Below are positions 1 through 7,825 of a DNA stretch of 64,000 bases, piece by piece (the stretch's first letter is position 1; each line of letters starts with the position of its first letter). This stretch comes from Pseudoruegeria aquimaris (GTDB taxonomy: Bacteria > Pseudomonadota > Alphaproteobacteria > Rhodobacterales > Rhodobacteraceae): NCBI RefSeq assembly GCF_900172235.1, contig NZ_FWFQ01000006.1, positions 62,001 to 126,000 of the forward strand, given 5' to 3'. Below the pieces are notes generated by a model. The model searched no databases. It was not told the origin of the DNA and saw nothing but the letters and a program-made list of their open reading frames with translations. The translations under genes and the position numbers were made by a program.

Positions 1-1
1 C

Positions 2-1351
2 CTGCTGCTGCTGGACGAGCCGACGAACTACCTCGATCTCGAAGGCGCGCTCTGGCTGGAAAGCTACCTTGCGAAATACCCGCACACGGTCATCATCATC
101 TCCCATGACCGGGGCCTGCTGAACCGCGCCGTGGGCGGCATCCTGCACCTGGAAGACCGCAAGCTGACTTACTACCAGGGCCCCTACGATACCTTCGCCC
201 GCACCCGCGCCGAGCAGCGCGCCGTGCAGGCCGCGATGGCCAAGAAGCAGGAAGCCCGCAAGGCCCATATGCAAAGCTTCGTGGACCGCTTCCGCTACAA
301 GGCGTCCAAGGCCAAGCAGGCGCAGGCCCGGCTGAAGATGATCGAACGGATGGAGCCCATCGCCGCGCCGGAAGAGGCCGCGAAACGGGTGTTCACCTTC
401 CCCGAACCGGAAGAGCTGTCGCCCCCCATCGTCAACATGGAGGGCGCGCAGGTGGGCTATGACGGCACGCCGGTGCTCTCGCGCCTGTCGCTGCGCATCG
501 ATCAGGATGACCGCATTGCGCTGCTGGGCAGGAACGGCCAGGGCAAATCCACGCTCTCCAAGCTGATCTCGGGCCGGCTGCAGCCGATGAGCGGGCGCAT
601 GATCACCGCCAACAAGCTGCGGATCGGCTATTTCGCCCAGCACCAGGTGGACGAACTCCACGTCGAGGAGACGCCGCTTCAGCACCTGCAAAGGCTGCGC
701 CCGGACGAAACCCCGGCCCGCCTGCGCGCGCGGCTGGCGGGCTTCGGCCTGATGGCGGACCAGGCCGAAACCGAGGTCGGCCGGCTCTCGGGCGGCCAGA
801 AAGCGCGGCTGTCCCTGCTGCTGGCCACCATCGACGCCCCACACCTGCTGATCCTCGACGAGCCGACGAACCACCTCGACATCGAAAGCCGCGAGGCGCT
901 GGTGGAAGCGCTCACCGCCTATTCCGGCGCGGTGGTGCTGGTCAGCCACGACATGCACCTGCTCTCGCTGGTGGCCGACAGGCTGTGGCTGGTGAAGGAC
1001 GGCACCGTGACCCCTTACGAGGAGGATCTGGAAGCCTACCGGAAGATGCTGCTCACCGCCGATGCCCCGGCGCGGCCGGCCAAGGAAAAGCCCGCACCCA
1101 AGCGCCCCTCGCGCGATGCGATCCTCGCGCTGCGGGCGGAGGTGCGCAAGTGCGAAGAAAGAGTCAACAAGCTCAACGAGATGCGCGATACTCTGGCCGA
1201 ACGCCTCGGGCAGCCGGGCCTCTATGACGGCCCCGACGCCGAGAAGGCCGTCGCTTGGCAGAAGAAATACGCCGAGGTGATGGAAGGGCTCGATCGGGCT
1301 GAGGATCTCTGGATGAAGGCCCTGGAAAAACTGGAAGCGGCAGAAGGCTGA
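2..1351 (+). CDS. ABC-F family ATP-binding protein, 3' part only
   Basis: The frame is open from the first bases of the window, so the gene starts to the left; about 449 codons remain of a family of roughly 620. The first visible residues are the Walker B/D-loop of cassette 1 (LLLLDEPTNYLDL), followed by an interdomain arm rich in Lys, Gln and Arg. Cassette 2 has Walker A GRNGQGKST near base 530, signature LSGGQKARLSLL near 790 and LLILDEPTNHLDI near 850. A charged coiled-coil tail closes the protein. There are no membrane segments, as in soluble ABC-F proteins that act on ribosomes (Uup/YheS type). It is followed after 4 bases by the MarC gene, so the two are likely cotranscribed. Confidence 0.93.
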   Translation: MLLLDEPTNYLDLEGALWLESYLAKYPHTVIIISHDRGLLNRAVGGILHLEDRKLTYYQGPYDTFARTRAEQRAVQAAMAKKQEARKAHMQSFVDRFRYKASKAKQAQARLKMIERMEPIAAPEEAAKRVFTFPEPEELSPPIVNMEGAQVGYDGTPVLSRLSLRIDQDDRIALLGRNGQGKSTLSKLISGRLQPMSGRMITANKLRIGYFAQHQVDELHVEETPLQHLQRLRPDETPARLRARLAGFGLMADQAETEVGRLSGGQKARLSLLLATIDAPHLLILDEPTNHLDIESREALVEALTAYSGAVVLVSHDMHLLSLVADRLWLVKDGTVTPYEEDLEAYRKMLLTADAPARPAKEKPAPKRPSRDAILALRAEVRKCEERVNKLNEMRDTLAERLGQPGLYDGPDAEKAVAWQKKYAEVMEGLDRAEDLWMKALEKLEAAEG

Positions 1352-1355
1352 CGGC

Positions 1356-2009
1356 ATGGACGCAACCGCACTCATCACCGCCTTCGTGGCGCTCTTCGTG
1401 GTGATCGATCCGATCGGCCTCGCGCCGCTCTACCTCGCCATGACGCAGGGCATGGGCGATGAACGCCGCCGCGCCATTGCCCGCCGCGCCTGCCTCGTGG
1501 GCGTGGGCGTGCTCACCGTGTTCGGCCTGTTCGGCGATTCCCTTCTGCAGTTCCTCGGCATCTCGCTTTCGGCCTTCCGCGTGGCCGGGGGCATCCTGCT
1601 CTTTCTCACCGCGCTCGACATGCTGTTCGAACGCCGCACCAAGCGCCGGCAAGATCAGGCCGAGAACGCACAGGCCGACGAGGACCACCGCGACGATCCC
1701 TCGATCTTTCCGCTCGGCATCCCGCTGATCGCCGGGCCGGGCGCCATCGCCACCATGATCCTGCTCACCGGGCAGGCCGAGGGCGACCCGGCGCTCTATG
1801 CCGCCTACATGGCGGTGATGGTCTTCGTGGTGCTCGTCGTCTTCGTGCTGTTCCACATGGCGCCGCTGCTGGAGCGGGTGCTGGGCGACACCGGGATCCT
1901 CGTGGTGACCCGGCTTCTGGGCATGCTGCTGGCGGCACTTTCGGTGCAGTTCGTGCTCGACGGCGTGGCCGGTTTCATGGCCCAGACCGGCGGCGCCCCC
2001 CTTCACTGA
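1356..2009 (+). CDS. MarC family integral membrane protein
   Basis: A 217-residue hydrophobic protein with about six membrane segments. It carries the N-terminal pattern of the MarC/UPF0056 family (FVVIDPIGLAPLY) and the conserved central IPLIAGPGAIATMILL stretch after a charged cytoplasmic loop (KRRQDQAENAQADEDHRDD). Its function is not firmly established; the original link to multiple antibiotic resistance was withdrawn in the literature. It starts 4 bases after the ABC-F stop codon, suggesting one transcript. Length and motifs fit the family, so the family call is secure while the role is open. Confidence 0.9.
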   Translation: MDATALITAFVALFVVIDPIGLAPLYLAMTQGMGDERRRAIARRACLVGVGVLTVFGLFGDSLLQFLGISLSAFRVAGGILLFLTALDMLFERRTKRRQDQAENAQADEDHRDDPSIFPLGIPLIAGPGAIATMILLTGQAEGDPALYAAYMAVMVFVVLVVFVLFHMAPLLERVLGDTGILVVTRLLGMLLAALSVQFVLDGVAGFMAQTGGAPLH

Positions 2010-2055
2010 GCGCGCGCGCTGCCTACATGTGAGGGGCAACCCCACCGGAGGCCCC

Positions 2056-2637
2056 ATGAGCGGAGATCAGATCGGAAGCGTGTTCTACCTCGTCCTGCTG
2101 GGCTGCGCGGTAACGCTGTGGTTCTTCGCCCAGAACCGCGCCAGCAAGGGCAAGGTGCTGCAACAGGCGCTCGTCTGGGTGCTGATCTTCGTCGGCGCCA
2201 TCGCGGCCGTCGGCCTCTGGGGCGACATCCGCCGCGACGTGATGCCCCGCCAGAGCTACGTCGAAGGCAGCGGTGAGATCACCCTGCCCCGCGCCCCGAA
2301 TGGCCACTTCTACGCCACGCTCGAGGTCAACGGCACCCCCGTGCGCTTCGTGGTGGACACCGGCGCCACCAACATCGTGCTCACGCAACGCGATGCCGCG
2401 CGGGTCGGGCTGGATGCGGGCGAACTGGCCTACGTCAACGCCGCCAACACCGCCAACGGCATCGTGCGCACGGCGCGGGTGAAGCTCGATGAACTGGTGC
2501 TCGGCGATGTCATCGACCGGAACGTCCCGGCCTACGTGAACGAAGGCGAGATGTCGGAATCGCTGCTGGGGATGAGCTACCTGCAACGCTACGGCACGAT
2601 CCGGATCGAGGGCGACGCGCTGCACCTGGAGCGCTAG
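2056..2637 (+). CDS. Membrane-anchored retropepsin-like aspartic protease (TIGR02281 type)
   Basis: A 193-residue protein with two N-terminal membrane segments (about residues 6-26 and 35-53) followed by a single aspartic protease domain. The catalytic motif VDTGATN places the active-site Asp at residue 101. Single-domain clan AA proteases of this size act as homodimers, and here the domain should face the periplasm. I chose the ATG at 2056 because GGAG lies 5 bases upstream; an in-frame ATG at 2029 would add nine residues without a ribosome site. The substrate is unknown. Confidence 0.85.
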   Translation: MSGDQIGSVFYLVLLGCAVTLWFFAQNRASKGKVLQQALVWVLIFVGAIAAVGLWGDIRRDVMPRQSYVEGSGEITLPRAPNGHFYATLEVNGTPVRFVVDTGATNIVLTQRDAARVGLDAGELAYVNAANTANGIVRTARVKLDELVLGDVIDRNVPAYVNEGEMSESLLGMSYLQRYGTIRIEGDALHLER

Positions 2638-2723
2638 GGCCGGGAAACAGCCCGATGGGGCCTTGCGCCGGGGCGCAATCGCGGAAACCATGCGGGCTGC
2701 AACACCAGCGAAGAGGCGCCCCC

Positions 2724-3434
2724 ATGCAGCAACCGATCGAGCTCTATTTCTGGCCCACGCCGAACGGGTGGAAGATCTCCATCGCGCTGGAGGAAATGGC
2801 GCTGCCCTACCGGCTGAACCTCATCAATATCGGCAAGGGCGAACAGTTCGCGCCTGAGTTCCTCGCGATCTCCCCCAACAACCGGATGCCTGCCATCGTG
2901 GACCCGGACGGCCCCGGCGGCGCGCCGATCTCGATCTTCGAAAGCGGCGCCATCCTGCAGTATCTCGCCCGCAAGACGGGCCGTTTCTACGGCGAGACCC
3001 AGCGCGAGCGGATCGCGGTGGATCAATGGCTGATGTGGCAGATGGGCGGGCTCGGGCCGATGGCGGGGCAGGCCCACCACTTCCTGAAATACGCGCCCGC
3101 GATGGATCCGCCGCAGGATCTGCCCTACGCCAAGGATCGCTACCGCAACGAGGTCGCGCGGCTCTACGGGGTGCTGGATCGCCAGCTGGCGAAACACGCT
3201 TACGTCGCCGGGGATTTCTTCTCGATTGCCGACATGGCGATCTGGGGCTGGGCCTCGCTCTGGGAAGGCCAGCAGCAGACCCTGGAGGACAAACCCCACA
3301 TGGCCCGCTGGCTGGAAACCTGCGCCGCCCGCCCCGGCGTCAAGGCCGGCCGCGCGCTGGCCGCCGAACTGCGCGGCGATTTCCGCAAGGAGAAAGGCGC
3401 GCAGGACGTGCTCTTCGGCAAGCAGCGCAGCTAG
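2724..3434 (+). CDS. Glutathione S-transferase family protein
   Basis: A 236-residue protein with an N-terminal thioredoxin-like domain starting IELYFWPTPNGWKISIALEEM and a helical C-terminal domain. The glutathione-binding ESGAILQYLA motif lies at about residues 74-83. The PNGWK active-site region resembles the YfcG/Ure2-like (nu) class, which often has disulphide-bond reductase activity. The start at 2724 follows a purine-rich AAGAGG; an upstream in-frame ATG at 2655 has poor support. The substrate cannot be told from the sequence. Confidence 0.88.
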   Translation: MQQPIELYFWPTPNGWKISIALEEMALPYRLNLINIGKGEQFAPEFLAISPNNRMPAIVDPDGPGGAPISIFESGAILQYLARKTGRFYGETQRERIAVDQWLMWQMGGLGPMAGQAHHFLKYAPAMDPPQDLPYAKDRYRNEVARLYGVLDRQLAKHAYVAGDFFSIADMAIWGWASLWEGQQQTLEDKPHMARWLETCAARPGVKAGRALAAELRGDFRKEKGAQDVLFGKQRS

Positions 3435-3446
3435 CGCAGACGCGCG

Positions 3447-4079
3447 CTACTCCGCGCCCTCGTCCTCTTCCAGCGCGTAGGTCTGGAACAGTTTGCTCTG
3501 GGTCATGAAGAACAGGAAGACGGCCGCCGTGAGGCCGAAGGTCTTGAAGTTGACCCAGGCATCGGTGCTCATCGTGCGCCAGATCACTTCGTTCAGCACC
3601 GCCAGCCCGAGGAAGAAGGCGCAGAGGCGGCGGGTGAGGATCATCCAACCCTCCTCCTGCATCGGCAGCGCCTCCTCCATCACCACGCGCAGGTAGCTTT
3701 CGCCGCGCAGCAGGCCGAAGCCCAGCACGCCCCCGAAGAGCAGGTAGATCATCGTCGGCTTCATCTTGAAGAAGCGCTCGTCGTTGAACCAGACGGACAG
3801 CCCGCCGAAGAGCACCACCAGCACCGCCGTCACGATCTGCATCTTGGAAAGCTTCCCGGTGAGCATCCAGAGGATCGCCGTGCAGGCCAGCAGGATCGGG
3901 ATGAAGGCTGCCGTGACCACGATGAAGCCTTCGTACTCGGTGCCGCCGATGGTGAACATCGTATCCTTCAGCCGGACGTAGCCGATGAAGAAGGCCGCGA
4001 TCGGGCCCAGTTCGAGCGCCATCTTCAGGAAGGGGTTCACCGTCCGGGTTTCGGGTTTTTCCACGTCGCTTTCGCTCAT
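3447..4079 (-). CDS. yciB: Inner membrane-spanning protein YciB / septation protein A
   Basis: A 210-residue polytopic protein with about five to six membrane segments. It has the family features LELGPIAAFFIGY near the N-terminus, FGGLSVWFNDERFFKMKPT in the middle and LNEVIWRTMSTDAWVNFKTFG near the end. Family members are linked to cell-envelope integrity and septation in enterobacteria and Shigella. The start at 4079 (MSESDVEKPET) is preceded by GGAAAG; a longer in-frame start at 4109 would overlap the upstream EamA gene. It is third in a minus-strand series after ftsY and the EamA transporter. Confidence 0.92.
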   Translation of the reverse strand: MSESDVEKPETRTVNPFLKMALELGPIAAFFIGYVRLKDTMFTIGGTEYEGFIVVTAAFIPILLACTAILWMLTGKLSKMQIVTAVLVVLFGGLSVWFNDERFFKMKPTMIYLLFGGVLGFGLLRGESYLRVVMEEALPMQEEGWMILTRRLCAFFLGLAVLNEVIWRTMSTDAWVNFKTFGLTAAVFLFFMTQSKLFQTYALEEDEGAE

Positions 4080-4092
4080 CTCGCTCGCTTTC

Positions 4093-4995
4093 CTAACCGC
4101 CCAACTCAACTATCACCGCGCCCAGCGCAATCAACCCCATCAGTGCCAGCCGGCGCGGGCCGACGCTCTCTTTCAGCACGAGCCAGCCGATCAGCGCGGC
4201 AAAGAGCGTGCTGGTTTCGCGCATTACCGCGGCCTGGCCGACGCTGTCGATCCGGGTGGCGAGCATGATCGAGCCGAAGCTGAAATAGGCCACGAAGGCC
4301 CCCAGCACCCCGCGTCTGAGCAGCGGGCCGAGCGTGGGGCGCACTTCCATGTGTTTCCAGCGCCACGCGGCATAGATGGGCATGGCCAGACCGTCGATCA
4401 GGAAGAACCACGCGAGGAAGGTGAAGGGGTTGGCCGTGGCACGGATGCCGTAGGCGTCATAGGTGGTGTAGAGCGCCACGAAGATGCCGGTGATCACCGC
4501 GAACAGGAGCGCAAGCGGCAGGTTCTCGCGGTTCACCACCGTGAATTTCAGGTTGTAGACGGCAAAGCCGTAGATCCCGGCCAGCAGCACGGCGACACCC
4601 AGCCACTGCAGCGGCGAGAAGCTTTCGTGGAAGATCAGCCCCGCCCCGATCACCGCGAAGAGCGGCCCCGTGCCGCGCACCACCGGGTAGACGACCGTAT
4701 AGGCCCCGAGCGTGTAGGTCTTGGCCTGGAGGACCTTGTAGATCAGGTGGATCACGAAGGCCCAGCCGAAAATCGGCCACATGTGCGGCTCGGGCCAGGG
4801 CACCACGAAAAGCGCGAAGGGCGCTGCGATGGCGCCGTAGCAGAAATCGATCGCCCCGCGCGACAGCCAAGGATCGTGGCGCCCCTTCTGCAGCGCCCCG
4901 AAGACGGCGTGCAGGAAGGCCGCCAGCAGCGCAAGGCCTAGGGCGATCGGGCGTGCGGCCTCGGTGCCTTCGATGGACAGGAGCCAATCGCTCAT
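4093..4995 (-). CDS. EamA/DMT family transporter
   Basis: A 300-residue protein with about ten predicted membrane helices arranged as two EamA repeats. Helix-end motifs typical of the drug/metabolite transporter superfamily are visible (VVRGTGPLFAVIGA, then SVGQAAVMRETSTLFAALIGWLVLKE). The substrate is unknown. It sits 13 bases upstream of yciB and downstream of ftsY on the same strand, an arrangement that suggests cotranscription with yciB. The 171-base gap to ftsY contains no recognisable gene. Confidence 0.87.
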   Translation of the reverse strand: MSDWLLSIEGTEAARPIALGLALLAAFLHAVFGALQKGRHDPWLSRGAIDFCYGAIAAPFALFVVPWPEPHMWPIFGWAFVIHLIYKVLQAKTYTLGAYTVVYPVVRGTGPLFAVIGAGLIFHESFSPLQWLGVAVLLAGIYGFAVYNLKFTVVNRENLPLALLFAVITGIFVALYTTYDAYGIRATANPFTFLAWFFLIDGLAMPIYAAWRWKHMEVRPTLGPLLRRGVLGAFVAYFSFGSIMLATRIDSVGQAAVMRETSTLFAALIGWLVLKESVGPRRLALMGLIALGAVIVELGG

Positions 4996-5166
4996 GGGTC
5001 GGGTTCCAACTGCTTGCAGCCCCTTCCCTCGTCAGGCCGCGATGATCGGTCTGGCCGGGCAGCCCCAACGGCCCGACCGGCCCCCGCCATACGCCCGTGA
5101 GGTGCCTTGTGCAAGCCGCGGAGAGGTCGCTCCCCCTTTTCGGATACCTCCGGTCAGAAGAGAAGG

Positions 5167-6312
5167 TCAGCCATCGAGCCCCGTCAGGGCGCGGGCGAAA
5201 TCCTCGGGATCGAAGGGGGCGAGATCGTCGATCTGCTCGCCGACGCCGATGGCGTGGATCGGCAGGCCGAACTTGTCGGCCAGCGCCACGAGCACGCCGC
5301 CGCGGGCGGTGCCGTCGAGCTTGGTCATCACGAGGCCCGAGACATCGGCGAGTTTCCGGAAGGTCTCCACCTGCGAGAGCGCATTCTGGCCGGTGGTGGC
5401 ATCGAGCACGAGCAGCGTGTTGTGGGGGGCGGTTTCGTCCTTCTTGCGGATCACGCGGACGATCTTGGCCAGTTCCTCCATCAGGTCGGCGCGGTTCTGC
5501 AGGCGGCCGGCGGTATCGATCATCAGGAGGTCGGCACCCTCTTCCTGCGCCTTGGTCATGGCGTCATAGGCGAGGCTGGCCGGATCAGAGCCCTCGGGCG
5601 CGGTGAGCACCGGCACGCCGGCGCGTTCGCCCCAGACCTGAAGCTGCTCCACGGCAGCGGCGCGGAAGGTATCGCCGGCGGCGATCACCACCGATTTGCC
5701 AGCCGCCTTGAACTGGCTGGCGAGCTTGCCGATGGTCGTCGTCTTGCCGGAGCCGTTGACCCCGACCACCAGCACCACCTGCGGACGCTTGGCATAGAGC
5801 GGCATCGGGCGGGCGACGGGCTCCATGATGCGGGCGATCTCGTCGGCGAGCAGGCGCTTGATCTCCTCGGTGGAGAGGCGTTTGCCGTAGCGCCCCTCGG
5901 CCATGTTCGCGGTGACGCGCATGGCGGTGTCCACGCCCATGTCGGAGGTGATGAGCAGCTCTTCGAGGCTTTCGAGCATCTCGTCGTCGAGTTCGCGACG
6001 CACGACGGCCTTGCGCTCACCGCCCAGCAGGCGGTTGAGAAGGCTGGCACTTTCGGGTTGCTGCGGCGCGGGCTCGGTGGCGGGCGCCGGATTGCGGCCC
6101 GGATCGGGCTGCGGCGCAGGTGCGGACGCGGGCGCGGCGGCTGCCGGGGCCTCGGGTTGCGGGGCCTCGGGTTGGGGTGCCTCGGATTGGTGCGCCGGGG
6201 CCTGCTCCACGATCTCTTCCGCGCCGCCATCCTCGACGATGGCCTCGAGCCCTTCCTCCAGCCGAGAGGAGGATTTGAACATCTTGCTACGGAGTTTCTT
6301 GAAGAACGACAT
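5167..6312 (-). CDS. ftsY: Signal recognition particle receptor FtsY
   Basis: A 381-residue SRP receptor GTPase that docks SRP-ribosome complexes at the membrane. The N-terminus has a basic amphipathic start (MSFFKKLRSKMFK), then an acidic and Pro/Ala-rich A domain with repeated QPEAP units to about residue 80. The NG domain shows G1 GVNGSGKTTTIGKLA, the I-box region DTFRAAAVEQL, G3 DTAGRLQNR and G4 TKLDGTARGG. I start at 6312 because the family begins close to this basic helix; an earlier in-frame ATG at 6345 adds an unrelated MKENPRKRPGP. It is divergent from the kinase-like gene. Confidence 0.97.
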   Translation of the reverse strand: MSFFKKLRSKMFKSSSRLEEGLEAIVEDGGAEEIVEQAPAHQSEAPQPEAPQPEAPAAAAPASAPAPQPDPGRNPAPATEPAPQQPESASLLNRLLGGERKAVVRRELDDEMLESLEELLITSDMGVDTAMRVTANMAEGRYGKRLSTEEIKRLLADEIARIMEPVARPMPLYAKRPQVVLVVGVNGSGKTTTIGKLASQFKAAGKSVVIAAGDTFRAAAVEQLQVWGERAGVPVLTAPEGSDPASLAYDAMTKAQEEGADLLMIDTAGRLQNRADLMEELAKIVRVIRKKDETAPHNTLLVLDATTGQNALSQVETFRKLADVSGLVMTKLDGTARGGVLVALADKFGLPIHAIGVGEQIDDLAPFDPEDFARALTGLDG

Positions 6313-6406
6313 GGGGCCTGGCCTCTTGCGCGGGTTTTCCTTCACCTAATGGAGGATGGGCGCGGTGAAAAGGGGGCGCGGTGAAAGGGGCCGGCACGGC
6401 GGGGCG

Positions 6407-6435
6407 TTGTGGCCGTGCTTCCGGGCGCCTATATA
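6407..6435 (+). promoter_or_regulatory. Candidate sigma-70 type promoter of the kinase-like gene
   Basis: TTGTGG (6407-6412) is separated by 17 bases from TATATA (6430-6435). This is the only AT-rich spot in the 153-base gap between the divergent ftsY and kinase-like genes and points towards the plus-strand gene starting at 6466. The -35 match is partial, so this is an inference from pattern only. Confidence 0.5.
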
Positions 6436-6465
6436 GCGCGGGCCTTTCCAATTCAGCGGCCCGCC

Positions 6466-7209
6466 ATGACAGCCCCGACCCAAGACGACATCGACGCCGC
6501 CGTGCAGGCGCATCTGGCCCGCAGCAAGGCGCGGGTGGCGCCGGTCGAGGTGGGCGGCCAGCGCGTCTGGGTGAAGCAGAAGGAGCGTCCGCCGCTGCGC
6601 CGCAGGCTGACAAAGGGCGACAGCGCCAAGGCCTTCGAGGCCGAGCGCCGCGCCCTTCACACGCTGGGCGAGCGGGGCGTTCCGGTTCCGAAGATCCTTG
6701 CGGAAGGCCCTGATTTCATGGCCCTTTCCGACAGCGGCACCAGCCTTCAGGCGATGCTGCGGCAGGACGGCTGGCCGGAGGCGGAGCGGCGCGCGGCTTT
6801 CGAGGCTGCGGCGCGGGAACTGGCGGCGATGCACGGCAAGGGGCTCTCCCACGGGCGCCCCGCCCCGCGCGACATCTGCTGGCAGGAGGGCCGGATCACC
6901 TTCCTTGACCTGGAGCGCTATTCACCAAGCCGAAACACGCCGAAGGGCCACCGCAACGATCTGGTGATCTTCCTCTTCAACATCTTCGCCACGCTGGGGC
7001 GCGACTGCCCGGAAGCGCAGGCGGCGGCCGCCGCCTATCGCGCGGCGGATCCGGGCGGCGTGTGGGAGGCGGCCAGCGCCCTGTGCGCCCGGCTGCGCTG
7101 GGTGGAGCCGCTCAGCCGCCCGCTGCGGAACCGGAAAGACAAGAAGAACCTCGAATTCAAGGCGGTACCGCTGACGCTCGCCCTCTTCAGCCAACCCCCG
7201 CAAGGCTGA
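6466..7209 (+). CDS. Protein-kinase-fold phosphotransferase (LPS/InaA/Bud32-like)
   Basis: A 247-residue protein resembling small bacterial kinase-fold enzymes that phosphorylate lipopolysaccharide or act as RIO/Bud32-like kinases. A likely ATP-anchoring Lys is in RVWVKQKE, a helix-C Glu in KAFEAERRALHTL, and a catalytic-loop-like segment HGRPAPRDICW precedes ITFLDLERY, which sits where DFG is normally found. The canonical HxD...N is therefore not intact. The N-terminus is uncertain because no clear ribosome site precedes 6466. The last 23 bases overlap the convergent lysoplasmalogenase gene. Function cannot be assigned beyond the fold. Confidence 0.65.
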   Translation: MTAPTQDDIDAAVQAHLARSKARVAPVEVGGQRVWVKQKERPPLRRRLTKGDSAKAFEAERRALHTLGERGVPVPKILAEGPDFMALSDSGTSLQAMLRQDGWPEAERRAAFEAAARELAAMHGKGLSHGRPAPRDICWQEGRITFLDLERYSPSRNTPKGHRNDLVIFLFNIFATLGRDCPEAQAAAAAYRAADPGGVWEAASALCARLRWVEPLSRPLRNRKDKKNLEFKAVPLTLALFSQPPQG

Positions 7210-7825
7210 GCAGCCCCATCGAAAGCAGCGCCTGCGCGCCGATGTAGGTGATCCAGACGCCCAAGCTCACCCATCCGCGCGCGGGATGATCTTCCGAAAG
7301 CCGGAAGAGGAAGATCGCAAGAAGCAGGTCCGACAGCACGAAGCTCGCCGCGCCCAGCGCCACCAGCGGCGCATCCGGCACCGAAAGCGCCGCCATCCCC
7401 ATCGCCGTGATGATCGCCACGTAGCCGCGCACCGGCCAGAGGAAGGCGCCCGTATGGGGGCGCAGCCAGATCTCGGTGGAAGCCGCCAAAAGCAGGAAAG
7501 GGAAAGCCAGCCACGGAAGATTCAGCAGGTTGTCGCTTGCTGAAAGTTGCAGAATGTTCGCGATGTACAAGAGGTGGCCGAGGGCAAAAGCCGCCATTCC
7601 CGCCAGAAACGCGCGCTCGCCATCGCGCGAAAGCGCCAGATCCCCGAGGGCGCAGGCGCCGAGCGCCACGGCCAGCAAGGGCGCATCCGCCACAAGGGCA
7701 CCAAGGGCGAAGACGACCACGGGCAGCGTCTTGAGCAGGCTGCGCAGCGCTGACGGCGCACGATCCAGCCACGGCAGGTAGAGGCCCGCCAGCACGAGCC
7801 CGGCAAGCAAGGCAAGCTGCGGCAT
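7187..7825 (-). CDS. Lysoplasmalogenase (YhhN/TMEM86 family)
   Basis: A 212-residue, almost wholly hydrophobic protein with about eight membrane helices. It matches the YhhN/TMEM86 family through LLKTLPVVVFALGAL, LALGDLALS-like and AFALGHLLYIANI motifs. Characterised members hydrolyse the vinyl ether bond of lysoplasmalogens; activity here is inferred from family only. The ATG at 7825 shares its first base with the TGA of the upstream NuoE-NuoF fusion gene (TGATG), so translation is probably coupled. Its 3' end overlaps the convergent kinase-like gene by 23 bases. Confidence 0.85.
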   Translation of the reverse strand: MPQLALLAGLVLAGLYLPWLDRAPSALRSLLKTLPVVVFALGALVADAPLLAVALGACALGDLALSRDGERAFLAGMAAFALGHLLYIANILQLSASDNLLNLPWLAFPFLLLAASTEIWLRPHTGAFLWPVRGYVAIITAMGMAALSVPDAPLVALGAASFVLSDLLLAIFLFRLSEDHPARGWVSLGVWITYIGAQALLSMGLLSLAGVG

